Source: Bifidobacterium breve
GTDB taxonomy: Bacteria > Actinomycetota > Acidimicrobiia > Acidimicrobiales > Ilumatobacteraceae
Length of the DNA: 9,916 nt
Direction: 5' to 3'
Assembly (NCBI GenBank): GCA_945889575.1
Contig: CAMDBY010000057.1
Span: 1 to 9,916 of the forward strand
Shown: in pieces, positions 1-4,930 of the stretch
Layout: the number at the start of each line of letters is the position of its first letter
How positions within the stretch are numbered: the stretch's first letter is position 1
The notes under the pieces: generated by a model
The model's database searches: none
Told to the model about the DNA's origin: nothing
Seen by the model: the letters and a program-made list of their open reading frames with translations, nothing else
Program-made: the position numbers and the translations under genes

Positions 1-11
1 AGGCGGCTCAT

Positions 12-38
12 ATGGGTGTCGGCTTAGCCGCGACCCAT
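12..38 (-). terminator. Hairpin with the bL37 stop codon in its loop
   Basis: Outer arms ATGGGT (12-17) and ACCCAT (33-38) enclose inner arms CGGC (20-23) and GCCG (27-30), separated by a 2x2 internal loop. The three-base apical loop is the stop codon (TAA on the minus strand). No T-tract follows on either strand, so this is not a canonical intrinsic terminator. It could be a U-less terminator, an RNA 3'-end stabiliser, or chance. Confidence 0.35.
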
Positions 39-110
39 GTTTGGACGCTTGCCGTGGTTGGCCTTGGAGCGGCGCATGCGCGCCTTACGCTTTTTGGTCT
101 TCTTCGACAT
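24..110 (-). CDS. Small ribosomal protein, bL37-like (28 aa)
   Basis: A 28-residue, extremely basic protein starting MSKKTKKRKARMRR and ending in SKANHGKRPN plus four residues. The Lys/Arg-rich start followed by KANHGKRPN is, from memory, the pattern of actinobacterial 50S protein bL37, a tiny protein seen in mycobacterial ribosome structures. If so, it binds 23S rRNA in the large subunit. The family is about 24-30 residues, so this looks full length. The longer in-frame reading upstream runs into the 3' end of the HNH gene and has no such composition, so the internal ATG is the sensible start. There is no Shine-Dalgarno on the coding strand; TAGCCT lies 8 nt upstream as a possible leaderless -10. 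A gene this short is often missed by automated callers. Confidence 0.75.
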   Translation of the reverse strand: MSKKTKKRKARMRRSKANHGKRPNMGRG

Positions 111-118
111 AGGAGTCA

Positions 119-124
119 AGGCTA
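119..124 (-). promoter_or_regulatory. Possible leaderless -10 box of bL37
   Basis: TAGCCT on the minus strand sits 8 nt before the bL37 ATG, directly after the 125-140 hairpin. It fits TANNNT, but the spacing is 1-2 nt longer than at the other starts here, so support is weaker. Confidence 0.3.
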
Positions 125-140
125 TCGGGCAACAGCCCGA
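125..140 (-). terminator. Short perfect hairpin between the HNH gene and bL37
   Basis: TCGGGC (125-130) and GCCCGA (135-140) form a perfect GC-rich 6-bp stem with a four-base loop, 16 nt after the HNH stop codon. No U-run follows on the minus strand. The hairpin abuts the candidate bL37 -10 box, so it may end HNH transcripts just before a new leaderless transcript begins. Confidence 0.4.
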
Positions 141-156
141 GCGCCACAAGGCAAAT

Positions 157-1194
157 TTAGGCTGGGCGCCACATGTAATAGCCAGCCGCATAGGCCGTGC
201 CATCTTTGCGGTGGTCGGAGCAGACATAGGCGACACCTTTATATTGCCCGATCTGACCAGACTCGGCTTTCTTGCATCGAACTGGCGTGACCTCACGCGC
301 GCCAATCGCCCCAGCGGGATCTGCGATGGCAACAGGTGTGGTGGCGACGGGAGCCAACGTTGTAGCTGACGTGGCCACGGGGCTTGTGGATTCAGTTATT
401 GACGTTGTCGCAGATTTTGATGGAGGCACAGCGGCAGTTCCCCACGGCGCAATTGTGGCTGAAGCGCACGATGCAGTGAGCAAGTTCTTGATGCGGCCAA
501 ATTCACTCTGATCCATGGAGAGATACCAATGCGCCTTGATAGCTACCCACTCAGAAAGGTACGTGCAGATGTATGACTTCTGTGTTGGAATCCAATTTGA
601 CGGGTCACGGTCAGACTTTGATCTGTTTTGACCTGCAGTCACTGCAATGAGCGCGCGAGGGTCAGATAAATCATTTGCGAATATTTGCCGTTGTGCCGCA
701 GTCCATTTCCATGCACCAGAATCCCATGCTTCTTTCAGGGGAATCATGTGATCAATATCAAGTTCGCTCGGATTGGTGTGCATCACATTGTCATATGGCG
801 ACAACCAGTCACCTTCAATCACTTTGCACCCATAGGCATCAACTTGAGCTTTGCTCTGAGATTCCACAATCAGTACTTCTTCGCGCGTGTCGCAACCATT
901 TCCGTTTGCATCAATCCAATGCTTGAACAATGAACGTGAATACCCGGTCTTGTATTCGTTCTGCACGGTAATGGTGGAGAGAACTGCTAATGCAGTTGGG
1001 TCGACGATCGTTGCACCTTTTGCAATTGTGGTGGGGACAATTTTTTTCTTCAGAGTTGTTGTGGTCTTCTTTGCCTCAGGCGTCTGTGCTGCGCCAGAGG
1101 AACTCACACATCCGACGGTTACTGCGAGCGCAAGAGCAGGAAAGACTATTAACGATCGATGAAGACGACGTGACATGGTGTTGGACAATTTCAT
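157..1194 (-). CDS. Exported HNH endonuclease (DUF1524/GmrSD C-terminal type), probable lipoprotein
   Basis: A 345-residue protein. Residues 1-28 are a basic start plus hydrophobic segment ending LALAVTVG before Cys29; this resembles a lipobox, but the -3 residue is Thr, so lipidation is likely rather than certain. A Thr/Lys-rich linker (37-60) precedes the nuclease domain (about 72-243). That domain has YSRSLFKHW (85-93), GCDTREEV (100-107), the HNH centre LDIDHMIPL (145-153, with Asp146, Asp148, His149) and NRSKSDRDP (190-198). These match secreted actinobacterial HNH proteins of the DUF1524 group, which are metal-dependent nucleases. Residues 245-300 are a Thr/Ser/Ala/Pro linker. Residues 301-345 form a small terminal module with Cys307 and Cys325 that I do not recognise. 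I chose the ATG with GCAGGT four bases upstream over a TTG four codons earlier. It lies 45 nt behind hxlR, so co-transcription is possible. Substrate (DNA or RNA) is not visible; the role is probably extracellular scavenging or defence. Confidence 0.8.
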   Translation of the reverse strand: MKLSNTMSRRLHRSLIVFPALALAVTVGCVSSSGAAQTPEAKKTTTTLKKKIVPTTIAKGATIVDPTALAVLSTITVQNEYKTGYSRSLFKHWIDANGNGCDTREEVLIVESQSKAQVDAYGCKVIEGDWLSPYDNVMHTNPSELDIDHMIPLKEAWDSGAWKWTAAQRQIFANDLSDPRALIAVTAGQNRSKSDRDPSNWIPTQKSYICTYLSEWVAIKAHWYLSMDQSEFGRIKNLLTASCASATIAPWGTAAVPPSKSATTSITESTSPVATSATTLAPVATTPVAIADPAGAIGAREVTPVRCKKAESGQIGQYKGVAYVCSDHRKDGTAYAAGYYMWRPA

Positions 1195-1239
1195 ATTTAC
1201 CTGCAATAGGCACCGTACTAGGGAATTATGAAAACAAAA

Positions 1240-1572
1240 TCACCTGCCGTTATTAGCGAAGTGCCGCGTGCCCCACTGCTCAAGATTCCGAATAATAGGA
1301 ATCAATTCGAGACCCTTTGCAGTGAGGTGATACTCAAATCGTTGAGGTTTTTCTGCGTAGAGCCGTTTTTCCAATACGCCACCAGCAACCAGCGTGTTCA
1401 GACGATCAGTCAGAATATTGCGTGCGATTCCAAGTGAATTCTGAATGGATTCAAAACGAAATGATCCGTCATTGACTGCAGCAATGATTAGAGGAGTCCA
1501 CCATTCCCCCATAACTTCCAGTGCATCTGCGAGCCGATGATCGAGATGTTGAAAGTTCTTGCGCGGAGACAT
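1240..1572 (-). CDS. HxlR-family winged-helix transcriptional regulator
   Basis: A 110-residue protein with the HxlR/MarR-like layout. It has a helix with ALEVMGEWWTPLIIAAV (about 17-33), a recognition-helix region SLGIARNILTDRLNTLVAGGVL (about 46-67), and a beta-wing with Tyr/Phe followed by HLTAKGLELIPII (about 82-94). The family binds DNA as dimers, and many members sense redox or electrophiles through an N-terminal Cys before the ALE helix. This protein has no Cys at all, so a thiol switch is excluded and a ligand or other signal is more likely. The promoter carries a palindrome over the -10 and a second dyad over the -35 region, so autorepression is the simplest reading. The HNH nuclease gene follows on the same strand and may be a target. 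The inducer is unknown. Confidence 0.85.
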   Translation of the reverse strand: MSPRKNFQHLDHRLADALEVMGEWWTPLIIAAVNDGSFRFESIQNSLGIARNILTDRLNTLVAGGVLEKRLYAEKPQRFEYHLTAKGLELIPIIRNLEQWGTRHFANNGR

Positions 1573-1576
1573 TGCA

Positions 1577-1592
1577 CTTACCTTAGGGTAAG
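1577..1592 (-). promoter_or_regulatory. hxlR -10 region within a palindrome (candidate operator)
   Basis: The minus strand reads CTTACCCTAAGGTAAG, with six-base arms CTTACC and GGTAAG and 14 of 16 positions symmetric. It contains TAAGGT (1580-1585) exactly 7 nt before the hxlR ATG, fitting a leaderless -10 box. A protein bound here would block RNA polymerase directly. The embedded AAGG could also act as a weak Shine-Dalgarno. Confidence 0.5.
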
Positions 1593-1598
1593 GGTGTG

Positions 1599-1620
1599 CG
1601 ATACAATGCGTTTTGTAACG
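1599..1620. promoter_or_regulatory. 22-bp dyad over the hxlR -35 region (candidate operator)
   Basis: CGATACAA, six bases, then TTGTAACG: half-sites in inverted orientation with one mismatch in eight. The centre lies about 37 bp upstream of the hxlR start codon, where a -35 element would fall if the transcript is leaderless. The size and symmetry suit a winged-helix dimer. A further half-site lies at 1635-1642. Confidence 0.45.
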
Positions 1621-1634
1621 GAGACAGGAAATTT

Positions 1635-1642
1635 CGATACAA
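1635..1642. promoter_or_regulatory. Third TTGTATCG half-site upstream of hxlR
   Basis: CGATACAA recurs exactly, 36 bp from the first copy at 1599-1606. With TTGTAACG at 1613-1620 it makes an imperfect ten-base inverted repeat (TTTTGTAACG, 14 bases, CGATACAAAA). It may be an auxiliary regulator site. The rest of the 127-nt gap between hxlR and the ferredoxin gene holds only the short hairpin listed next. Confidence 0.3.
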
Positions 1643-1672
1643 AATTCACCTCATCTTCATCATCGTTTTAAA

Positions 1673-1689
1673 GGTGAGAACAATTCACC
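1673..1689 (-). terminator. Weak terminator-like hairpin after the ferredoxin gene
   Basis: On the minus strand GGTGA, seven bases, TCACC form a 5-bp stem, then TTT and AAAA. It begins 10 nt after the ferredoxin stop codon. Stem and T-run are both short, so termination would be inefficient. The related sequence TTCACC recurs at 1645-1650, so these could also be protein-binding repeats. Confidence 0.3.
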
Positions 1690-1699
1690 ACAAAAATAA

Positions 1700-1939
1700 T
1701 CATTCGTCCATCTCGACAAATATGCATTCACCAGGACACACATCGGCGGCTTGCACCACGGCTGCGTAATCACGAACTACGACGACGGCTAACGAACCAG
1801 CACCACCCGGATCATTGAGAGGTTCACCACGCTCAGCAACATAGGCGATGCCATCTTCAAGTTGCACAAACACATCGGGACAATGATCAACGCATAAACC
1901 GTCACCCGTGCACAGGTCTTGATCAATCCACACGCGCAT
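1700..1939 (-). CDS. Single-cluster ferredoxin with an Asp at the second ligand position
   Basis: A 79-residue acidic protein starting MRVWIDQDL. The motif C10-TG-D13-GL-C16-VDH-C20-P followed by DVF matches the Pyrococcus furiosus-type ferredoxin pattern, in which Asp replaces the second Cys of a [4Fe-4S] site. The last ligand would be Cys68 in DVCPGEC; Cys20 and Cys72 are extra cysteines. The cluster could be [4Fe-4S] with Asp ligation or [3Fe-4S]. Small ferredoxins of this kind commonly pass electrons to cytochromes P450 or other oxygenases in actinobacteria, but no such partner lies here. Upstream in-frame codons overlap the divergent peptidase gene, so I chose the internal ATG, which fits the family start and has TACCGT 6 nt upstream. 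Confidence 0.85.
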   Translation of the reverse strand: MRVWIDQDLCTGDGLCVDHCPDVFVQLEDGIAYVAERGEPLNDPGGAGSLAVVVVRDYAAVVQAADVCPGECIFVEMDE

Positions 1940-1945
1940 GCCAAA

Positions 1946-1951
1946 ACGGTA
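1946..1951 (-). promoter_or_regulatory. Leaderless -10 box of the ferredoxin gene
   Basis: The minus strand reads TACCGT, six bases, then ATG. This is the geometry of a -10 box when transcription starts on the A of the start codon. There is no Shine-Dalgarno. The same GTACCGTT octamer stands at the same distance before the hydrolase gene at 5838. Confidence 0.5.
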
Positions 1952-1966
1952 CCGTGCACTTGCCCT

Positions 1967-1972
1967 TATCCT
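1967..1972 (+). promoter_or_regulatory. Leaderless -10 box of the oligopeptidase B gene
   Basis: TATCCT lies exactly 7 nt before the ATG at 1980, with no Shine-Dalgarno between. The divergent ferredoxin -10 is only 15 bp away, so both polymerases would compete for the same short stretch. Confidence 0.5.
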
Positions 1973-1979
1973 GCACACT

Positions 1980-4004
1980 ATGACATTGAACGCACCCATT
2001 GCCCCGCGTCGACCGCATACATGGGTGCGGCCCTCTGGTGAGGTGCAAGACCCATACGCGTGGCTACTGCAGAAAGATGATGTCGATACTCTGAGTTATC
2101 TCTCGGCAGAAAATGAATACTCGCGACAGTGGTTTGCGAATCAAGCGTCGGCGACAGAAGAGATATTCTCAACTATTAAGTCACGCATTCAAGAAGATGA
2201 TGCATCTCACCCCGTGAGCCACTCGGGCTGGTGGTACACATCTCGCACTGAAACAGGGAAGGCATACGCCATCCATTCACGGGGCAGAACTGCAACCACT
2301 GCGACCGAAAAAATCCTCATTGATGAAAACTTTGAGGCAGAAGGCCATGACTATTTCTCATTAGGTGCCTTTGAAGTCTCAAACAACACCCGTTTTCTCG
2401 CATGGTCAAGTGATATTGATGGTGGCGAGTACTACACATTGCGCATTCGAGATACCGAAACAGGCATCGATGTATCAGACGAAATAGCCGACACAGCGTT
2501 CGGTGGTATTGCATGGAGCACGAACGACGACTGGCTGTTTTATGTGACTCCCGATGAACAAATGCGCCCGTGGCAGGTATGGCGACATCACATAGGTACA
2601 CCAGTTACAGACGATGTCATGGTCTACGAAGACGCAGACGAGCGATTCTTTGTAGGTGTCGCCGCTAGCCGTTCCGGCCAGTTGATCATGATTGAATCCT
2701 CCAGCAAGACGTCAAGTGAGACGTGGATTCTGGATGCATCATCACCTACGGCACAGCTGATGTGTGTTGCCCCGCGACGTGATGACATTGAATACACCGT
2801 TGATCACTGGGGTACTGAATTAGCTATCACCACAAACCTGGATGCAGTTGATTTTCAAGTCATGACTGCCTCGACCTCTTTTCCCTCTGAGTGGAAACCG
2901 TTTCTCTCTCACGTGGCCGGCGAGCGCATTACCCAGTTTGAGTGTTTTTCTTCATTCGCGGTGATGCAGCGATGGGTACATGGACAACAAGTGATTTCAA
3001 TTGTTGGTCGTGACGGAAAGGTCTCACACATCGCAATTCTTGATGAGCCCCACGAAGTGGAACTCGACACCAACCCAGACTTTGATACAGATGGCATTCG
3101 ATTGTCGTATCAATCACTCACAGTGCCTCACACCACTGCGTGGTATTTGATTGCTGCAGACGACGTCTCAACACTGAAACAAGTTCGCGTTAATGCCTGT
3201 GACTTGTCAATGTATGTGTCGGAACGTTTGTGGGCTACATCAGACGATGGCACTCAAGTACCCGTTGACATCGTGCGTCATCGCGACACTCCTCTCAATG
3301 GCACAGCGCCAGCAATGGTGTACGTGTATGGCTCGTATGAAATTTCAGTTGCCCCATGGTTCTCAGTTGCGCGACTGTCGTTACTTGACCGGGGCTGGAT
3401 CTGGGCACTTGCACATCCTCGCGGTGGAGGCGAGATGGGCCGTGACTGGTATCTACAGGGCCGTTTACAGCACAAGCGCAATACTTTTACCGACACCATT
3501 GCAGTAGCTACACATTTGGCAGACAGCGGTATCTGCGACGGCATGAAAATGGTGATCCGTGGTGCAAGCGCAGGCGGACTCGCAGTAGGTGCCTGCATCA
3601 CGATTGCACCAACTCGATTTGCGGGCGCCATTGCTGAAGTTCCGTTTGTCGATGTGGTGAGCACGATGAGCGATCCGTCGTTGCCGCTTACCGTTACTGA
3701 ATGGGAAGAATGGGGCGACCCGCGTGCAGAACCAAGCGCCTCATACATCGCAAGCTATTCGCCGTATGACAACACTGTCGCTCGTGATTACCCACAGCTA
3801 TATGTCACCGCGGGCTTGAACGACCCTCGTGTTAGCTATCACGAGCCAGCGAAGTGGGTAGCTCGCATGCGCCACGAATCACCGCAGACAACAGTGGTGT
3901 TCAAATGCGACATGGGCGCAGGACATGGCGGGCCTTCAGGTCGTTATGACCAATGGCGTGATGAAGCACAAACGTTGTCCTTCGCTATCGATTGCGTTCA
4001 ATAA
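1980..4004 (+). CDS. ptrB: Oligopeptidase B (prolyl oligopeptidase family, S9A)
   Basis: A 674-residue cytosolic serine peptidase that cleaves short peptides after Lys or Arg. The start PIAPRRPHTWVRPSGEVQDPYAWL is typical of the family. Residues of about 70-400 are the beta-propeller that limits access to small substrates; about 445-674 are the alpha/beta-hydrolase domain with VYVYGSYE, HPRGGGEMGRDW, GASAGG (nucleophile Ser530), VPFVDVVSTM, ND-PRVSYHEPAKW (Asp615) and GAGHGGPSGRY (His649). The acidic stretch EWEEWGDP (from Glu574) lies where oligopeptidase B holds its basic P1 side chain. Length is close to the E. coli enzyme. There is no signal peptide. A start 14 codons earlier is open but overlaps the ferredoxin start; the chosen ATG is the family-like one and has TATCCT 7 nt upstream. 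The downstream gene is convergent, only 4 nt away. Confidence 0.93.
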   Translation: MTLNAPIAPRRPHTWVRPSGEVQDPYAWLLQKDDVDTLSYLSAENEYSRQWFANQASATEEIFSTIKSRIQEDDASHPVSHSGWWYTSRTETGKAYAIHSRGRTATTATEKILIDENFEAEGHDYFSLGAFEVSNNTRFLAWSSDIDGGEYYTLRIRDTETGIDVSDEIADTAFGGIAWSTNDDWLFYVTPDEQMRPWQVWRHHIGTPVTDDVMVYEDADERFFVGVAASRSGQLIMIESSSKTSSETWILDASSPTAQLMCVAPRRDDIEYTVDHWGTELAITTNLDAVDFQVMTASTSFPSEWKPFLSHVAGERITQFECFSSFAVMQRWVHGQQVISIVGRDGKVSHIAILDEPHEVELDTNPDFDTDGIRLSYQSLTVPHTTAWYLIAADDVSTLKQVRVNACDLSMYVSERLWATSDDGTQVPVDIVRHRDTPLNGTAPAMVYVYGSYEISVAPWFSVARLSLLDRGWIWALAHPRGGGEMGRDWYLQGRLQHKRNTFTDTIAVATHLADSGICDGMKMVIRGASAGGLAVGACITIAPTRFAGAIAEVPFVDVVSTMSDPSLPLTVTEWEEWGDPRAEPSASYIASYSPYDNTVARDYPQLYVTAGLNDPRVSYHEPAKWVARMRHESPQTTVVFKCDMGAGHGGPSGRYDQWRDEAQTLSFAIDCVQ

Positions 4005-4006
4005 TT

Positions 4007-4033
4007 GTTTAGCTGAATGCTGCAGCAGTAAAC
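4007..4033. terminator. Hairpin at the ptrB / MauE convergent junction
   Basis: GTTTA (4007-4011) pairs with TAAAC (4029-4033), then CTG (4013-4015) with CAG (4026-4028), leaving one bulged G and a ten-base loop. It starts three bases past the ptrB stop codon and overlaps the stop codon of the opposing gene. No T-run follows on either strand. It could serve as a shared terminator; support is moderate to weak. Confidence 0.3.
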
Positions 4034-4401
4034 ATCAACGCAATTAACGCAAGATTGCGCAATACATCTCGCCATGATGGCGGACGATTCACATTGGCCC
4101 CGAAGCACGCACACGGAACTTGAGACTTAGTTGTGACCTGTAATGCCAAAAATGACGTGAACACAACTAACAACAATGTTGCGAGCCCAAGAACGGTGGC
4201 GGCGGGCTTCAATACCAACAATGCAGCACCAAGAACTAACTCCAGCGGCGGGAGCGCGACAGCGACGATTGGCCACAGGTGTTGTCGGCGAGCGTTAGCA
4301 CGCCATTGATTCCACGATGTGACTTTGCCTGCTCCGGCAAGAGCCAATACTGCACCAACTAGAGCGGCACAGGCGCGCGCTGTGATTTCCCTACTATCCA
4401 A
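4009..4401 (-). CDS. MauE/DoxX-like four-helix membrane protein
   Basis: A 130-residue integral membrane protein with hydrophobic segments at about 8-25, 43-65, 68-90 and 112-128. LAGAGKVTSW after the first helix start and the VPCACFG motif (Cys97, Cys99), followed by WRDVLRNLALIAL, are the hallmarks of MauE-type proteins in the DoxX superfamily. MauE itself supports periplasmic disulfide formation in methylamine dehydrogenase; homologues occur widely without mau genes and probably handle thiol redox or quinone-linked electrons. No mau genes are here. The start is a TTG overlapping the flavin-reductase stop by 8 nt (TTGGATAG), with no ATG or GTG nearby, so translation is probably coupled. Confidence 0.75.
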   Translation of the reverse strand: MDSREITARACAALVGAVLALAGAGKVTSWNQWRANARRQHLWPIVAVALPPLELVLGAALLVLKPAATVLGLATLLLVVFTSFLALQVTTKSQVPCACFGANVNRPPSWRDVLRNLALIALMFTAAAFS

Positions 4402-4888
4402 CGTGCTTCACGCTTGAGACTTTGCCCCGAAAGAACACCATGGCATTCTCTACTTCTTCTGCATGATCAAGCGACGTGACGCGGGCAACAACACATGTGT
4501 GGTCCCCCATCACTGTTTCCGTATCAATCTCACAATCAATCCATGCAATAGAGCCTGGTAATACCGGACTGCCTCCGGCTGAAGGCAACCATTCAATACC
4601 GGCAAATTTGTCGTCGCCTTCTTTGGCAAAACGCCAACACATTTCTTCTTGGTGTGATCCGAGGACATTCACACAAAAGCGACCAGATTCACGAATAGCA
4701 GCCCAGGATTGTGAACGGACACCCGGAAAAAAACCAACAAGTGGTGGATCGAGCGATACGGATGCAAAGGAACCAATTGTGAGACCAAACGCTGTCCCCT
4801 GCGCGTTGAGTCCTGTAACCACGACGACAGAGGTCGGTACATAGCCAAGGACGGCACGAAAGTGAGCAGAGTCAAAAGATGCAGACAT
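4394..4888 (-). CDS. Flavin reductase-like domain protein (FMN-binding split barrel)
   Basis: A 164-residue single-domain protein, full length for the family of NAD(P)H:flavin reductases that supply reduced flavin to two-component monooxygenases (HpaC-like). Visible marks: YVPTSVVVVTG (16-26), GLTIGSFASVSLDPPLV (35-51, flavin-binding loop), FCVNVL (71-76), the GDH motif (128-130) and FFRGK near the end (152-156). No oxygenase gene is adjacent, so the partner is unknown; some relatives are F420- or heme-binding instead. It starts 23 nt beyond the MBL stop codon and has its own TAATCT box 6 nt before the ATG, so it can be transcribed independently and then continue into the MauE-like gene. Confidence 0.87.
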   Translation of the reverse strand: MSASFDSAHFRAVLGYVPTSVVVVTGLNAQGTAFGLTIGSFASVSLDPPLVGFFPGVRSQSWAAIRESGRFCVNVLGSHQEEMCWRFAKEGDDKFAGIEWLPSAGGSPVLPGSIAWIDCEIDTETVMGDHTCVVARVTSLDHAEEVENAMVFFRGKVSSVKHVG

Positions 4889-4894
4889 GAGTTC

Positions 4895-4900
4895 AGATTA
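4895..4900 (-). promoter_or_regulatory. Leaderless -10 box of the flavin reductase gene
   Basis: The minus strand reads TAATCT, six bases, ATG, close to the TATAAT consensus. It lies directly downstream of the hairpin at 4903-4930 that contains the MBL stop codon, so one unit ends and the next begins within about 45 nt. Confidence 0.55.
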
Positions 4901-4902
4901 GA

Positions 4903-4930
4903 CGCAACAGGTCACAAGTTGATTGTTGCG
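4903..4930 (-). terminator. Hairpin around the MBL-gene stop codon
   Basis: CGCAACA (4903-4909) and TGTTGCG (4924-4930) form a perfect 7-bp stem. Inside it, TCA (4912-4914) and TGA (4920-4922) add three pairs with a five-base loop, across a small internal loop. The minus-strand stop codon (TGA) is one arm of the inner stem. No clear U-run follows. This is the longest hairpin noticed in the window and lies just before the flavin reductase -10 box. Confidence 0.5.

Noticed and set aside
160..187. GGCTGG/CCAGCC 6-bp inverted repeat just before the HNH stop codon
   Set aside because: It has a 16-base loop inside coding sequence; stems of this quality are expected by chance.
24..332. 102-codon minus-strand frame ending in the bL37 sequence
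   Set aside because: The first 74 codons overlap the 3' end of the HNH gene and have no family resemblance; only the last 28 codons are supported.
1040..1060. T-rich run resembling a terminator tail
   Set aside because: It encodes a Lys-rich linker of the HNH protein on the minus strand and has no adjacent stem.
3278..3748. 156-codon open frame on the minus strand inside ptrB
   Set aside because: It lies entirely antisense to the catalytic domain of a clear oligopeptidase B, shows no domain, and has low-complexity composition typical of a shadow frame.
4476..4844. 122-codon plus-strand frame antisense to the flavin reductase gene
   Set aside because: The opposite strand carries an intact family protein; this frame is a by-product of its codon usage.
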